From Lachnospiraceae bacterium GAM79 (GTDB taxonomy: Bacteria > Bacillota > Clostridia > Lachnospirales > Lachnospiraceae), in the NCBI GenBank assembly GCA_003584705.1, contig AP018536.1:1302001-1366000 (forward strand): a stretch of 64,000 nt of DNA, written 5' to 3'. Made by a program: the position numbers and the translations under genes. Below are positions 24,933 through 33,865 of the stretch, one piece after another. Position 1 is the stretch's first letter. Each line of letters begins with the position of its first letter. The notes beneath the pieces are model-generated. The model was not told the origin of the DNA. It saw only the letters and a list, made by a program, of their open reading frames with translations, and ran no database searches.

Positions 24933-25991
24933 ATGATCAGAGTAGGAATCATCGGAGCAACCGGTTATGCCGGAGGAGAACTGGTAAGGATCCTGTTAAA
25001 CCACAAGGATGCCAAAATCGTATGGTACGGTTCCCGAAGCTATATAGATAAGAAGTATTATCAGGTATACCAGAACATGTTCCAGCTGGTGGAGGATATC
25101 TGCAAGGATGACAATCTGGAAGAACTGGCGAAGCAGGTAGATGTGATCTTTACCGCAACCCCTCAGGGATTTCTGGCGGGCCTTTTGACAGAGGAGATTC
25201 TCTCTCAGGTGAAGATCGTGGATCTGTCTGCTGATTACCGGATCAAGGATGTGGCCACCTATGAAAAATGGTACGGCATCGAGCACAAATCTCCTCAGTT
25301 CATTGAGGAAGCAGTATACGGACTCTGCGAGATCAATCGTGACAAGATCACGGAGAAGACCAGATTGGTAGCCAACCCCGGCTGCTACACCACCTGTTCG
25401 ATCCTGACGGCCTATCCCATGGTCAAGGAAGGCATGATTGATGTGAACACCCTGATCGTGGATGCCAAGTCCGGTACCTCCGGTGCAGGAAGAGGCGCCA
25501 AGGTGCCCAACCTGTTCTGCGAAGTGAACGAGAACATGAAAGCCTACGGCGTGGCAAGCCACAGACATACCCCCGAGATCGAGGAGCAGTTAGGCTATGC
25601 GGGCAACTGCCAGGTGACCATTAATTTTACCCCGCACCTCGTACCCATGAACAGAGGAATTCTGGCAACCGAGTATGCAACACTGAAGAGAAAACCGGAC
25701 GGTACACTTCCTACCTATGAGGAAGTAAAAGCTGTCTATGATAAATATTATGCAAACGAGAAATTCGTCCGTGTGCTGGATAAGGGCAGCTGCCCCGAGA
25801 CCAAGTGGGTGGAAGGCAGCAACTACGTGGACATCAATTTTGTCATTGATGAGCGTACCGGCCGTATCATTATGATGGGTGCACTGGATAACCTCGTAAA
25901 GGGTGCCGCAGGACAGGCGGTACAGAACATGAACCTGCTGTTCGGGCTTCCTGAGAGCGAAGGCCTGGAGCTGGTTCCATGCTTCCCTTAA
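24933..25991 (+). CDS. argC: N-acetyl-gamma-glutamyl-phosphate reductase
   Basis: A 352-residue NADPH-dependent reductase of the arginine pathway. The N-terminal GIIGATGYAGGELVRIL binds the cofactor; NPGCYTTC places the catalytic Cys at residue 151. The end KGAAGQAVQNMNLLFGLPE is typical of ArgC. The start at 24933 follows AGAGGTAG; an upstream in-frame extension to 24768 overlaps leader repeats and is rejected. First gene of the argC-GNAT-argJ-argB-argD run. Confidence 0.96.
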   Translation: MIRVGIIGATGYAGGELVRILLNHKDAKIVWYGSRSYIDKKYYQVYQNMFQLVEDICKDDNLEELAKQVDVIFTATPQGFLAGLLTEEILSQVKIVDLSADYRIKDVATYEKWYGIEHKSPQFIEEAVYGLCEINRDKITEKTRLVANPGCYTTCSILTAYPMVKEGMIDVNTLIVDAKSGTSGAGRGAKVPNLFCEVNENMKAYGVASHRHTPEIEEQLGYAGNCQVTINFTPHLVPMNRGILATEYATLKRKPDGTLPTYEEVKAVYDKYYANEKFVRVLDKGSCPETKWVEGSNYVDINFVIDERTGRIIMMGALDNLVKGAAGQAVQNMNLLFGLPESEGLELVPCFP

Positions 25992-26030
25992 AGCAGATAC
26001 GGAAAGGATTAGAAAGGATAAAATACATAC

Positions 26031-26492
26031 ATGAACAAACAGTTTACGACCAAACCCATGACCATAGAAGATTATGACGGTCTGCATGCCCTCTGGATGA
26101 CCATTCACGGTTTCGGTATCCGGAGCATCGATGATTCCAGAGAAGGTGTGGAACGTTTTATCAACCGGAATCCCGGCACCAGTGTGGTAGCCATCGGGGA
26201 GGATGGAGCCGTAGTGGGTGGCATCCTCTGCGGCCATGACGGACGACGAGGCTGTCTGTACCATGTATGTGTCAGAGAAGATTACCGAAGACTTGGCATT
26301 GGCAAAGCCATGGTCGTCCACTGCATGAATGCTCTGAAAGCGGAACATATCAACAAGGTCAGCCTGATCGCTTTTACCCAGAATGACATCGGAAACGCTT
26401 TCTGGAAATGCATTGGATGGACAAAGCGGGAAGACTTGAACTACTACGACTTTACTTTGAATGAAGAGAACATTACGGCGTTTAATAAATAG
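26031..26492 (+). CDS. GNAT-family acetyltransferase inside the arginine operon
   Basis: A 153-residue single GNAT domain with acetyl-CoA-binding motif VREDYRRLGIGKAMV. The family includes many unrelated N-acetyltransferases. Its place between argC and argJ, 39 bases after argC, makes a role in arginine metabolism plausible, for example as a short N-acetylglutamate synthase feeding the cyclic pathway. Against this, ArgJ already supplies acetylglutamate in most such organisms, and GNAT proteins are common. No residue seen fixes the substrate. Confidence 0.75.
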   Translation: MNKQFTTKPMTIEDYDGLHALWMTIHGFGIRSIDDSREGVERFINRNPGTSVVAIGEDGAVVGGILCGHDGRRGCLYHVCVREDYRRLGIGKAMVVHCMNALKAEHINKVSLIAFTQNDIGNAFWKCIGWTKREDLNYYDFTLNEENITAFNK

Positions 26493-26571
26493 ATGCCAGG
26501 ATTGTGGAAGTGCGTAGCACGAAGCAATCCGTAGGCATCAAAGTCGGGGGCTTTTGACCCCGACATCATAA
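26492..26571. repeat. Interspersed palindromic repeat between GNAT gene and argJ
   Basis: Outer arms GATGCC (26492-26497) and GGCATC (26534-26539) enclose GGATTG/CAATCC and GTGCGTAGCAC. A second hairpin follows, GTCGGGGG...CCCCGAC (26543-26564). Related copies lie at 8037-8082 and 22375-22452. Confidence 0.7.
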
Positions 26572-26603
26572 ATAAAACGGAAGCGAAAGGAGATTATTCC
26601 AAC

Positions 26604-27827
26604 ATGAAACAGATCCAGGGCGGTGTGACCGCAGCAAAAGGCTTTGAGGCAGCAGGTGTGGAGGCTGCCATTAAATATCAGAATCGTAAGGATATGGCAC
26701 TGATCGTAAGTAAGGCACCTTGTACCGTAGCCGGTACTTTTACCTCCAATGTGGTAAAGGCGGCTCCTGTACTGTGGGATAAGCAGATCGTGGAACATTC
26801 TGCATTTGCACAGGCAGTGGTAGTCAATTCGGGAATCGCCAATGCCTGCACCGGCAAACAGGGACTGGACTGCTGTGAAGCAGAAGCAAAATGTGCCGGA
26901 GAACTGTTGGGCGTGCCCACCGATGCCGTACTGGTTGCATCCACCGGTGTCATCGGTATGCAGATTCCCGTAGACAAGATCACCGCTGGCATCGAGAAAC
27001 TGGTGGCAGCCAAGGCAGATACTCTGGAGGCTGGCTCCGATGCAGCCCATGCCATTATGACCACCGATACCATTTCCAAAGAGATCGCCATCGAGACACA
27101 GATCGGTGGCAAGACTGTGACTCTGGGCGGTATGTGCAAGGGTTCCGGTATGATCCATCCGAATATGTGCACGATGTTAGGTTTTGTAACCACAGATGTG
27201 AAAATTTCCAAGGAGATGCTGCAGAAGTGCGTCAGCGCAGACGTAGTGGATTCCTTCAACATGATCTCCGTGGATGGAGATACTTCCACCAATGATACAC
27301 TGCTGGTGCTGGCCAACGGCATGGCTGGCAACGAGGAGATTACCACAGAGGGCGAGGATTACGACAACTTCTGCAAGGCACTGCATGAGATCACCACATT
27401 CCTGGCAAAGAAAATGGCAGGAGATGGCGAAGGCGCCACAGCACTGTTTGAGACCAAAGTAATAAACGCAGTCAGCAAGGAAGATGCCAGAACTCTGGCA
27501 AAATCCGTGATCTGTTCTTCTCTGACCAAGGCAGCTATCTTCGGACATGATGCCAACTGGGGACGTATCCTCTGTGCACTGGGTTATTCCGGAGCCAAAT
27601 TCGACCCGGAAAATGTGGATCTGTATTTTGAGAGCAAGAGCGGCAAGATTCATATCTTCGGTAATGGTGTGGCATGTGATTACAGCGAGGAAGAGGCCAC
27701 GAAGATCCTCTCCGATCCGGAAGTTACCGCACTGGTGGATATGCATATGGGTGAGGCAGAAGCTACCGCATGGGGCTGTGATTTAAGCTATGATTATGTG
27801 AAGATCAATGCGGACTATCGTTCCTAA
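26604..27827 (+). CDS. argJ: Bifunctional glutamate N-acetyltransferase / amino-acid acetyltransferase
   Basis: A 407-residue ArgJ. It transfers the acetyl group from N-acetylornithine to glutamate (and may also use acetyl-CoA). The precursor self-cleaves before a conserved Thr: here KGSGMIHPNMCTML puts it at Thr190. Other family motifs are GVTAAKGFEAAG, SVDGDTSTNDTL and GHDANWGRILCALGYSG. Length and ends are normal. Confidence 0.95.
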   Translation: MKQIQGGVTAAKGFEAAGVEAAIKYQNRKDMALIVSKAPCTVAGTFTSNVVKAAPVLWDKQIVEHSAFAQAVVVNSGIANACTGKQGLDCCEAEAKCAGELLGVPTDAVLVASTGVIGMQIPVDKITAGIEKLVAAKADTLEAGSDAAHAIMTTDTISKEIAIETQIGGKTVTLGGMCKGSGMIHPNMCTMLGFVTTDVKISKEMLQKCVSADVVDSFNMISVDGDTSTNDTLLVLANGMAGNEEITTEGEDYDNFCKALHEITTFLAKKMAGDGEGATALFETKVINAVSKEDARTLAKSVICSSLTKAAIFGHDANWGRILCALGYSGAKFDPENVDLYFESKSGKIHIFGNGVACDYSEEEATKILSDPEVTALVDMHMGEAEATAWGCDLSYDYVKINADYRS

Positions 27828-27890
27828 AAAAGAACGACCGGAAAGATAAATGACAGGCGGATCACGGTATCTGCGGAAATGAGGATAAAA

Positions 27891-28769
27891 ATGGAAAAAG
27901 ATATGGAACAGGTAATGAAAAAAGCAGAGGTGCTGATCGAGGCGCTTCCTTACATACAGAAATTCAACCGTAAGATCATCGTGGTAAAATACGGCGGCAG
28001 CGCCATGAGCAATGAGGAACTGCAGAAAAACGTCATCAAGGACGTAACGCTGTTGAAACTGGTAGGTTTCAAGCCCATCATCGTTCACGGCGGCGGTAAG
28101 GAGATCAGCCGCTGGGTCGGCAAGGTCGGAAAAGAGGCAAAGTTCGTCAACGGTCTGCGTGTCACCGATGAGGAGACCATGGAGATCGCGGAAATGGTAC
28201 TGAACAAGGTAAATAAGAGCCTTGTGACCATGGTGGAAGAGCTGGGCGTGAAAGCAGTAGGTGTCAGCGGTAAAGACGGCGGCCTGCTTCAGGTAGAGAA
28301 AAAATATTCCGACGGTCAGGACATCGGGTATGTGGGTGAGATCACCGGCGTGAATCCGGATATTCTCTTTGACATGCTGGAGAAGGATTACCTGCCCATC
28401 ATCGCTCCCATTGGACTGGACAAGGATTATCACACCTACAATATCAATGCGGATGATGCGGCCTGCGCTATCGCCAAAGCAGTACATGCGGAGAAACTGG
28501 CATTTCTGACGGATATCGAGGGATTGTACAAGGACATCAATGACAAGTCCACATTTATTTCCAGATTGACAGCTTCCGAGGCAGAGGGACTGATCCACGA
28601 CGGTTACATCGGCGGTGGTATGCTGCCGAAGCTGAACAACTGTACTTCTGCGATCCGCAACGGTGTAAACCGTGTGCATATTCTGGATGGACGTCTGGCA
28701 CACTGCCTGTTGTTGGAGATCTTCACCAATCAGGGTATCGGAACTGCGATCGTATCCGATGAGGAGTGA
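27891..28769 (+). CDS. argB: Acetylglutamate kinase
   Basis: A 292-residue amino-acid kinase that phosphorylates N-acetylglutamate. Motifs: [29 protein letters not shown] and [12 protein letters not shown]. The longer N-terminal helix ([18 protein letters not shown]) is of the kind seen in arginine-inhibited hexameric enzymes, so feedback inhibition by arginine is likely. The start at 27891 is chosen for ATGAGGATAAAA just upstream. Confidence 0.95.
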   Translation: MEKDMEQVMKKAEVLIEALPYIQKFNRKIIVVKYGGSAMSNEELQKNVIKDVTLLKLVGFKPIIVHGGGKEISRWVGKVGKEAKFVNGLRVTDEETMEIAEMVLNKVNKSLVTMVEELGVKAVGVSGKDGGLLQVEKKYSDGQDIGYVGEITGVNPDILFDMLEKDYLPIIAPIGLDKDYHTYNINADDAACAIAKAVHAEKLAFLTDIEGLYKDINDKSTFISRLTASEAEGLIHDGYIGGGMLPKLNNCTSAIRNGVNRVHILDGRLAHCLLLEIFTNQGIGTAIVSDEE

Positions 28770-28774
28770 AAAAA

Positions 28775-28878
28775 GTGTGCAGAATAAGCCTGGCAGCTTA
28801 TTCCGCACCCGGCTATTTGTGCCGCAGGCGTCACAAAGTAGCCATTATCGCAAAACCAAATTAGAAATTTGGTTTGCG
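28775..28878. repeat. Three consecutive hairpins between argB and argD
   Basis: Hairpins at 28775-28808 (GCAGAATAAGC/GCTTATTCCGC), 28811-28843 (GGCTATTTGTG/CACAAAGTAGCC) and 28849-28878 (CGCAAAACCAAATT/AATTTGGTTTGCG). None has a T-run, so they look like RNA-processing or stability elements rather than terminators. Confidence 0.7.
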
Positions 28879-28919
28879 TTTCCTTGACGAAAAGAACGTC
28901 TGCGGAATGGAGAGGAAAA

Positions 28920-30113
28920 ATGAGCGACACCATGAAAGAATATATTGCAGAGGCGGAAAAAGACCTGCTGCATACCTATAACCGTTATCAGATCGTTCTG
29001 GATAAGGGCGAAGGCGTACATCTGTATGACACCGATGGGAAAAAATATCTGGATTTCGTAGCGGGAATCGCTGTATTTGCCCTGGGCTATCAGAACAAGG
29101 CATACAACGATGCGCTGAAAGCACAGATCGACAAGGTGATCCACACCTCCAATTATTATTACAACGTGCCTGCCATCGAGGCGGCTCGTAAGATCAAAAA
29201 AGTATCCGGCATGGATCGTGTCTTTTTCACCAATTCCGGTGCGGAAGCAGTGGAAGGTGCCATTAAGGCTGCCAGAAAATATGCGTATCTGAAGGATGGC
29301 TGTACCGACCATGAGATCATTGCCATGAATCACTCCTTCCACGGCAGAACCATGGGAGCTTTGTCAGTAACGGGCAACCCCAAGTATCGTGAGGCGTTCC
29401 AGCCCATGATCGGACATATCAAATTTGCAGAACTGAATGATTTCCAGAGTGTGCTGGATCAGGTGACAGACAAGACCTGTGCCATCATTATGGAGACTGT
29501 ACAGGGTGAGGGCGGACTGCGTCCCGCTAATGAAGAATTCTTAAAACAGGTTCGTGATCTGTGCGATGAGCGGGATATCCTGCTGATTCTGGATGAGATC
29601 CAGTGCGGCATGGGACGTACCGGTTACATGTATGCATGGCAGCGTTTCGGCGTGAAGCCGGACATCATGACTTCTGCCAAGGCACTGGGCTGCGGTGTAC
29701 CGGTAGGTGCATTTATGATGACGGAGAAAGTAGCACAGCATTCTCTGACAGCGGGAGATCACGGAACCACCTACGGCGGTAACCCCTTAGCCTGCGCAGC
29801 AGTGGAAAAAGTGCTTGATTTATTCGAAGAGGACCATATAATAGAACATGTGAGAGAGGTGGCTCCCTATCTGGAACAGCGTCTGAACGAACTGGCAGAC
29901 AAGTATGACTGTATCAAAGAACGCCGTGGTGTGGGACTGATGCAGGGACTGGTATTTGACCATCCGGTAGGAGACATTATTAACAGAGCATTGGAGAAGG
30001 GATTAATTCTGATCAATGCCGGTGCGGACATTATCCGCTTCGTACCGCCTCTCGTGATTACCCGGGAAAATGTGGACGAAATGATTGCTATTTTGGACAC
30101 CTGTATCGAATAA
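28920..30113 (+). CDS. argD: Acetylornithine aminotransferase
   Basis: A 397-residue class III PLP aminotransferase. Motifs: FFTNSGAEAVEGAIKAAR, HSFHGRTMGALSVTG, LLILDEIQCGMGRTG and the PLP-Lys region MTSAKALGCGVPVGA. It converts N-acetylglutamate semialdehyde to N-acetylornithine. The start at 28920 follows GGAGAGG; the in-frame extension back to 28869 lies within leader hairpins and is rejected. Last recognised arginine gene of the run; argF and argH are not in this window. Confidence 0.94.
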   Translation: MSDTMKEYIAEAEKDLLHTYNRYQIVLDKGEGVHLYDTDGKKYLDFVAGIAVFALGYQNKAYNDALKAQIDKVIHTSNYYYNVPAIEAARKIKKVSGMDRVFFTNSGAEAVEGAIKAARKYAYLKDGCTDHEIIAMNHSFHGRTMGALSVTGNPKYREAFQPMIGHIKFAELNDFQSVLDQVTDKTCAIIMETVQGEGGLRPANEEFLKQVRDLCDERDILLILDEIQCGMGRTGYMYAWQRFGVKPDIMTSAKALGCGVPVGAFMMTEKVAQHSLTAGDHGTTYGGNPLACAAVEKVLDLFEEDHIIEHVREVAPYLEQRLNELADKYDCIKERRGVGLMQGLVFDHPVGDIINRALEKGLILINAGADIIRFVPPLVITRENVDEMIAILDTCIE

Positions 30114-30130
30114 GAGGTTTAGGTGAATTT

Positions 30131-31585
30131 ATGTTTTTGAAAAAAAGAATTATCGCTACAGCAGCTGTGATCGCCATGGCTGCTGCAGCTGTTTACGGAA
30201 GTACGCAGGAGATGAGTCAGACACAGGAGAGCGGAAGCGGACTGCAGCTGTTTCGAGGAAAGGAGACAATCTATTGCTGGTATTCCGATGAGGCATTGTC
30301 CGGTTATATCAATGCGGCAGCAGTATCCTTCGGAGAACAGAACAGTGGAGTCCGTGTGATTCCCGTACTTACTTCTGACAGTGAATATCTGGAAGCTATC
30401 AATCAGGAGACCCTGCATTCCGATCAGATACCGGATATCTACCTGTTGAGCAGTGACTCTCTGGAAAAGGCTTATCTGGCAGGACTGGCATCGAAAGTGC
30501 CTGACACTGTGGGAATCTGCAATACAGACCATTTTTCCCAGGCGGCTCTGTCTGCGGTAACCTATGATCAGAAGCTGATCGGTTACCCGGTTTATTTTGA
30601 TACCAGTGCGTTGGTATATAATGAAGATTATCTTCGAACCTGGGCAACCCAGCAGGCGGAGAAAGAACTGGCGGGAAGCAGTGAGAATGATGAACCCATA
30701 GGGGAAGGAGAAGAGATCATCGAGGAAGATTCTCTTCCGGAAGACCAGACCACGGAACAGGTGACAGCGGATGAGGCAGCGGTAAATGCGCTGGCAGAGC
30801 AGTATTTCGCGGAAGCACTTCCCTCCACAGTGGATGATCTGCTGAATATTGCAGATACCTTTGATGCACCGGAAGGTGTGGAAGGTGTCATGAAATGGGA
30901 CGTGAACAATATTTTCTACAACTACTGGATCGTAGGCAACTACATGATCGTAGGCGGTGATCCCGGGGATGACAGAAATGATATTGATATCAATAATCCG
31001 GAGACCATTCAGTGTCTGGAAGTGTACAAGGCACTGAACCAGTTCTTCTTTATTGAATCCGATACGGTGACTTATGATTCTGTGATCCAGGACTTTATCG
31101 ATGGCAAGACCATGTTCACCATCGGAACCACGGATGTGGTCAAACGGCTGGAAGAGGCAAAAGCGGACGGCAGCCTTGCATTTAATTACGGAATTGCCCG
31201 TATGCCGGATGTCAGCGCCGAACTGCAGAGCAGATCTTTGTCTGTTACGGGAGCGGCAGTCATCAACGGCTATTCGGAACACAAGGAACTGGCGGACTGC
31301 TTCGCAGCGTATCTGGCAGAAGGATATGCGGACGGCCTGTATGAACGCTCCGGCAAAATGCCGGCAAGTCTTCAGGCGGCAGAGAATGCAGACAACGGTG
31401 CACTTATGATCTTTGCCGATGAGTATGCGGACAGTGTGTCATTGCCGAAGATGCTAGAGACGGGAAATTTCTGGATGCAGTTGGAAGTACTGTTTTCCAA
31501 GGTATGGAACGGTGACGACGTGACTACTCTGGTACAGCAGCTGGACGAGACCATAGCCGGACAGGTAGGTGGTACAGAGAACTAA
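30131..31585 (+). CDS. Exported solute-binding-like protein, no transporter alongside
   Basis: A 484-residue protein with a signal peptide (KKRIIATAAVIAMAAAAVYG) but no lipobox Cys. The body resembles family-1 extracellular sugar-binding proteins: ETIYCWYSDEALSGYINAAA, DIYLLSSDSLEKAYLAGL and LIGYPVYFDTSALVYNE. An acidic insert (EPIGEGEEIIEEDSLPEDQ) interrupts it at about residue 180-215. No permease or ATPase gene follows. Secretion without a lipid anchor is odd for a Gram-positive binding protein, so it may be released, or act as a sensor rather than a transporter subunit. Confidence 0.65.
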   Translation: MFLKKRIIATAAVIAMAAAAVYGSTQEMSQTQESGSGLQLFRGKETIYCWYSDEALSGYINAAAVSFGEQNSGVRVIPVLTSDSEYLEAINQETLHSDQIPDIYLLSSDSLEKAYLAGLASKVPDTVGICNTDHFSQAALSAVTYDQKLIGYPVYFDTSALVYNEDYLRTWATQQAEKELAGSSENDEPIGEGEEIIEEDSLPEDQTTEQVTADEAAVNALAEQYFAEALPSTVDDLLNIADTFDAPEGVEGVMKWDVNNIFYNYWIVGNYMIVGGDPGDDRNDIDINNPETIQCLEVYKALNQFFFIESDTVTYDSVIQDFIDGKTMFTIGTTDVVKRLEEAKADGSLAFNYGIARMPDVSAELQSRSLSVTGAAVINGYSEHKELADCFAAYLAEGYADGLYERSGKMPASLQAAENADNGALMIFADEYADSVSLPKMLETGNFWMQLEVLFSKVWNGDDVTTLVQQLDETIAGQVGGTEN

Positions 31586-31663
31586 AACCGTTACAATAAA
31601 ATATGAATGAACGAACCGGTCACAGGATAGACTACTACTAAAAAGAAAAGGTGGTAGAATCCT

Positions 31664-32095
31664 ATGATCGGTTTTTTGATTGCTTTAGTTTCCGGTGCGC
31701 TGATGAGCATCCAGGGAGTGTTCAACACCCAGGTGACGAAATCCACCGGCATCTGGACCGCCAGTGCATTTGTGCAGTTTACAGCATTGCTGGTATGTCT
31801 GGGGGCATGGCTGTGTACGGAGCGGACTTCCTTCTTGAAGATAGCGCAGGTGGAGCCCAGATATATGCTTTTGGGAGGGGCCATCGGAGCCTTTATCACC
31901 TACACTGTGATCCGCAGTATGGATGCCCTGGGACCGGCCAAAGCGGTAATGCTTATTGTGGTCGCTCAGCTTGCTGTAGCATATATTATCGAACTGTTCG
32001 GATGGTTCGGTGTGGAGAAGCAGCCCTGGGAGTGGCGGAAAGCCATCGGCATGGCCGTGGCGATTGTGGGTATTGTGATTTTCAAGTGGAAATGA
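31664..32095 (+). CDS. DMT-family membrane protein (YdcZ/DUF606 type)
   Basis: A 143-residue protein with five hydrophobic segments, opening GFLIALVSGALMSIQGVFN, characteristic of the YdcZ (DUF606) branch of drug/metabolite transporters. Such half-size proteins often work as pairs. Here it stands alone. Substrate unknown. GGTGG lies just upstream as a ribosome site. Confidence 0.75.
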   Translation: MIGFLIALVSGALMSIQGVFNTQVTKSTGIWTASAFVQFTALLVCLGAWLCTERTSFLKIAQVEPRYMLLGGAIGAFITYTVIRSMDALGPAKAVMLIVVAQLAVAYIIELFGWFGVEKQPWEWRKAIGMAVAIVGIVIFKWK

Positions 32096-32165
32096 TCCAG
32101 AGCTATCCTCGTAGCGGCAATTTTGCGAATGGGTTCTGAATCGTTACCACAAATGCGAAAACGGC

Positions 32166-32194
32166 TTGTAAATTCCGTGTGATTCCAGTACAAT
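32166..32194 (+). promoter_or_regulatory. Probable comEA promoter
   Basis: -35 TTGTAA (32166-32171), exactly 17 bases, -10 TACAAT (32189-32194), 70 bases before the comEA start. Confidence 0.5.
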
Positions 32195-32264
32195 GAAAGT
32201 TAACAGCATAGAGAGGCAATCCCCTGAAATTTTGTGAAGGAATCAGGAAAATGGAAAGGGGACT

Positions 32265-32912
32265 ATGATGTTTTCGATAAGGTTTTTTAAAACAAAATAT
32301 GCAGGTTTGATCGGAATGTTTTTCAGTCTGGTGATGTTCATGACCGGCTGTCAGAGGAAGGATGAGGCCATTGTGCTGATTCCATCCGGAGAAGATGTGG
32401 CGGAATTTCCCTCACTGGAAGCGGTGGAACAGGCAGCGGAGCCTGCAGGCAGCAGCGTGACAGTGCAGGAACCGGCAAAGGCTGAACCGCAGATGATATA
32501 TGTCTATGTCTGCGGTGCAGTGCGGGATCCCGGAGTCGTGGAAGTGCCGGAGGGCAGCAGAGCGGAGGAAGCCCTGCGACTGGTCGGAGGTATGACGGCG
32601 GAGGCGGATCCTTTTTATGTGAATCTGGCGGAAACGGTGACGGATGGTCAGAAGCTGTATTTTCCAACGTTGGAGGAAGCGGAGACTCTGGAAGCCGAGG
32701 TAAAAGCGACGGCGGAGGGACTTGTGAATATCAACACGGCACCTGCGGAGGAATTGTGTGCGCTGCCGGGGATCGGAGCTTCCCGGGCGGCAGATATTGT
32801 GCGCTACCGGGAGCAAAACGGAGCCTTTCAGACGAAGGAAGACATTATGAAGGTATCCGGGATCAAACAGAACGCGTATGACAAATTGTGTGATAAGATC
32901 ACGGTACAATGA
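32265..32912 (+). CDS. comEA: ComEA-type DNA-binding competence protein
   Basis: A 215-residue protein: an N-terminal membrane segment ending in a possible lipobox (MFMTGC), an SLBB domain (MIYVYVCGAVRDPGVVEV to LYFPT), and a C-terminal helix-hairpin-helix domain (LVNINTAPAEELCALPGIG, then ADIVRYREQNGAF and VSGIKQNAYDKL). ComEA binds double-stranded DNA on the outer membrane face and passes it to ComEC. A lipid anchor in place of the usual membrane helix would be unusual. comEC lies 3.5 kb downstream, behind a two-component system and a GerMN lipoprotein. Confidence 0.9.
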   Translation: MMFSIRFFKTKYAGLIGMFFSLVMFMTGCQRKDEAIVLIPSGEDVAEFPSLEAVEQAAEPAGSSVTVQEPAKAEPQMIYVYVCGAVRDPGVVEVPEGSRAEEALRLVGGMTAEADPFYVNLAETVTDGQKLYFPTLEEAETLEAEVKATAEGLVNINTAPAEELCALPGIGASRAADIVRYREQNGAFQTKEDIMKVSGIKQNAYDKLCDKITVQ

Positions 32913-32967
32913 GGGCTTATGCCGGGACCGTGAAGAGAAAAGTAAGGGATAGAGAGGTTAAGGAAAG

Positions 32968-33663
32968 ATGGCAGGCAAGAAAGTGCTGGTAGTGGATGAT
33001 GAGAAGCTGATCGTGAAGGGAATCCGTTTCAGTCTGGAACAGGACAACATGGAAGTGGATTGTGCTTATGACGGTGAGGAAGCATTGCAGATGGCGCATA
33101 ACAAGGAATATGACATCATATTACTGGACGTCATGCTGCCGAAGCTGACCGGCTTTGAGGTCTGCCAGCAGATCCGCGAATTTTCCAATGTACCGGTGAT
33201 CATGTTGACCGCCAAGGGTGATGACATGGATAAGATCCTGGGACTGGAATACGGCGCGGACGATTACATAACCAAGCCTTTTAACATTCTGGAAGTGAAA
33301 GCCCGGATCAAAGCTATCTTCCGCAGAATGGAGCCGAAAAAAGGAACCACAGAGAACACCGGTATTCTGGAAAGCGGCGATATGAAGCTGGATCGTGACG
33401 GCAAAAGAGCCTACATCCAGGGCAGGGAGATCGGACTGACGGCCAAGGAGTTCGAAGTGCTGGAACTTCTGATGCTGAATCCCGACAAGGTATACAGCAG
33501 GGAGAATTTGTTGAAGCTGGTATGGGGTACGGATTATCCCGGTGATGTGCGTACAGTGGATGTACATATCCGGAGACTGCGTGAGAAGATCGAGTCCAAT
33601 CCCAGCGAGCCCAGATACGTGCATACCAAATGGGGCGTCGGGTACTACTTTAATAATAAGTGA
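32968..33663 (+). CDS. OmpR-family response regulator (WalR/PhoP-like)
   Basis: A 231-residue regulator: VVDDEKLIVKGIRFSLEQ, acceptor in IILLDVMLPKLTG, Lys in YITKPFNI, and a winged helix ending RTVDVHIRRLREKIE and TKWGVGYYF. This C-terminus is close to WalR/YycF-type regulators of wall metabolism. It starts 55 bases after comEA. Its kinase follows after a structured 202-base gap. Regulon not visible. Confidence 0.88.
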   Translation: MAGKKVLVVDDEKLIVKGIRFSLEQDNMEVDCAYDGEEALQMAHNKEYDIILLDVMLPKLTGFEVCQQIREFSNVPVIMLTAKGDDMDKILGLEYGADDYITKPFNILEVKARIKAIFRRMEPKKGTTENTGILESGDMKLDRDGKRAYIQGREIGLTAKEFEVLELLMLNPDKVYSRENLLKLVWGTDYPGDVRTVDVHIRRLREKIESNPSEPRYVHTKWGVGYYFNNK

Positions 33664-33865
33664 GACTATGAGAACCGGCAAAGATAAGAGGAAATGATTC
33701 GCCATGCTTGCATGTAAGAATCCATTTCTCTTATCTTTGAAGGTGGCTCGGATAGAGCCACCGCCACGCAAATGAACAAAAGTAGCTGCGAAGCAGCGGA
33801 GAGCACGATTTATCGTGCGGTTTTGTGAATGGCGTGGAGAGGTTCGGAACTGAGGTTTTTATACT
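33664..33865. repeat. Hairpin cluster between regulator and kinase
   Basis: A long stem AAAGATAAGAG(g)AAATG/CATTTCTCTTATCTTT (33681-33738) encloses CATGCTTGCATG. Then GGTGGCTC-GGATA-GAGCCACC (33742-33762), GCTGCGAAGCAGC and GCACGATTTATCGTGC follow. No T-run is present. Such inserts could lower kinase expression relative to the regulator. Confidence 0.75.
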
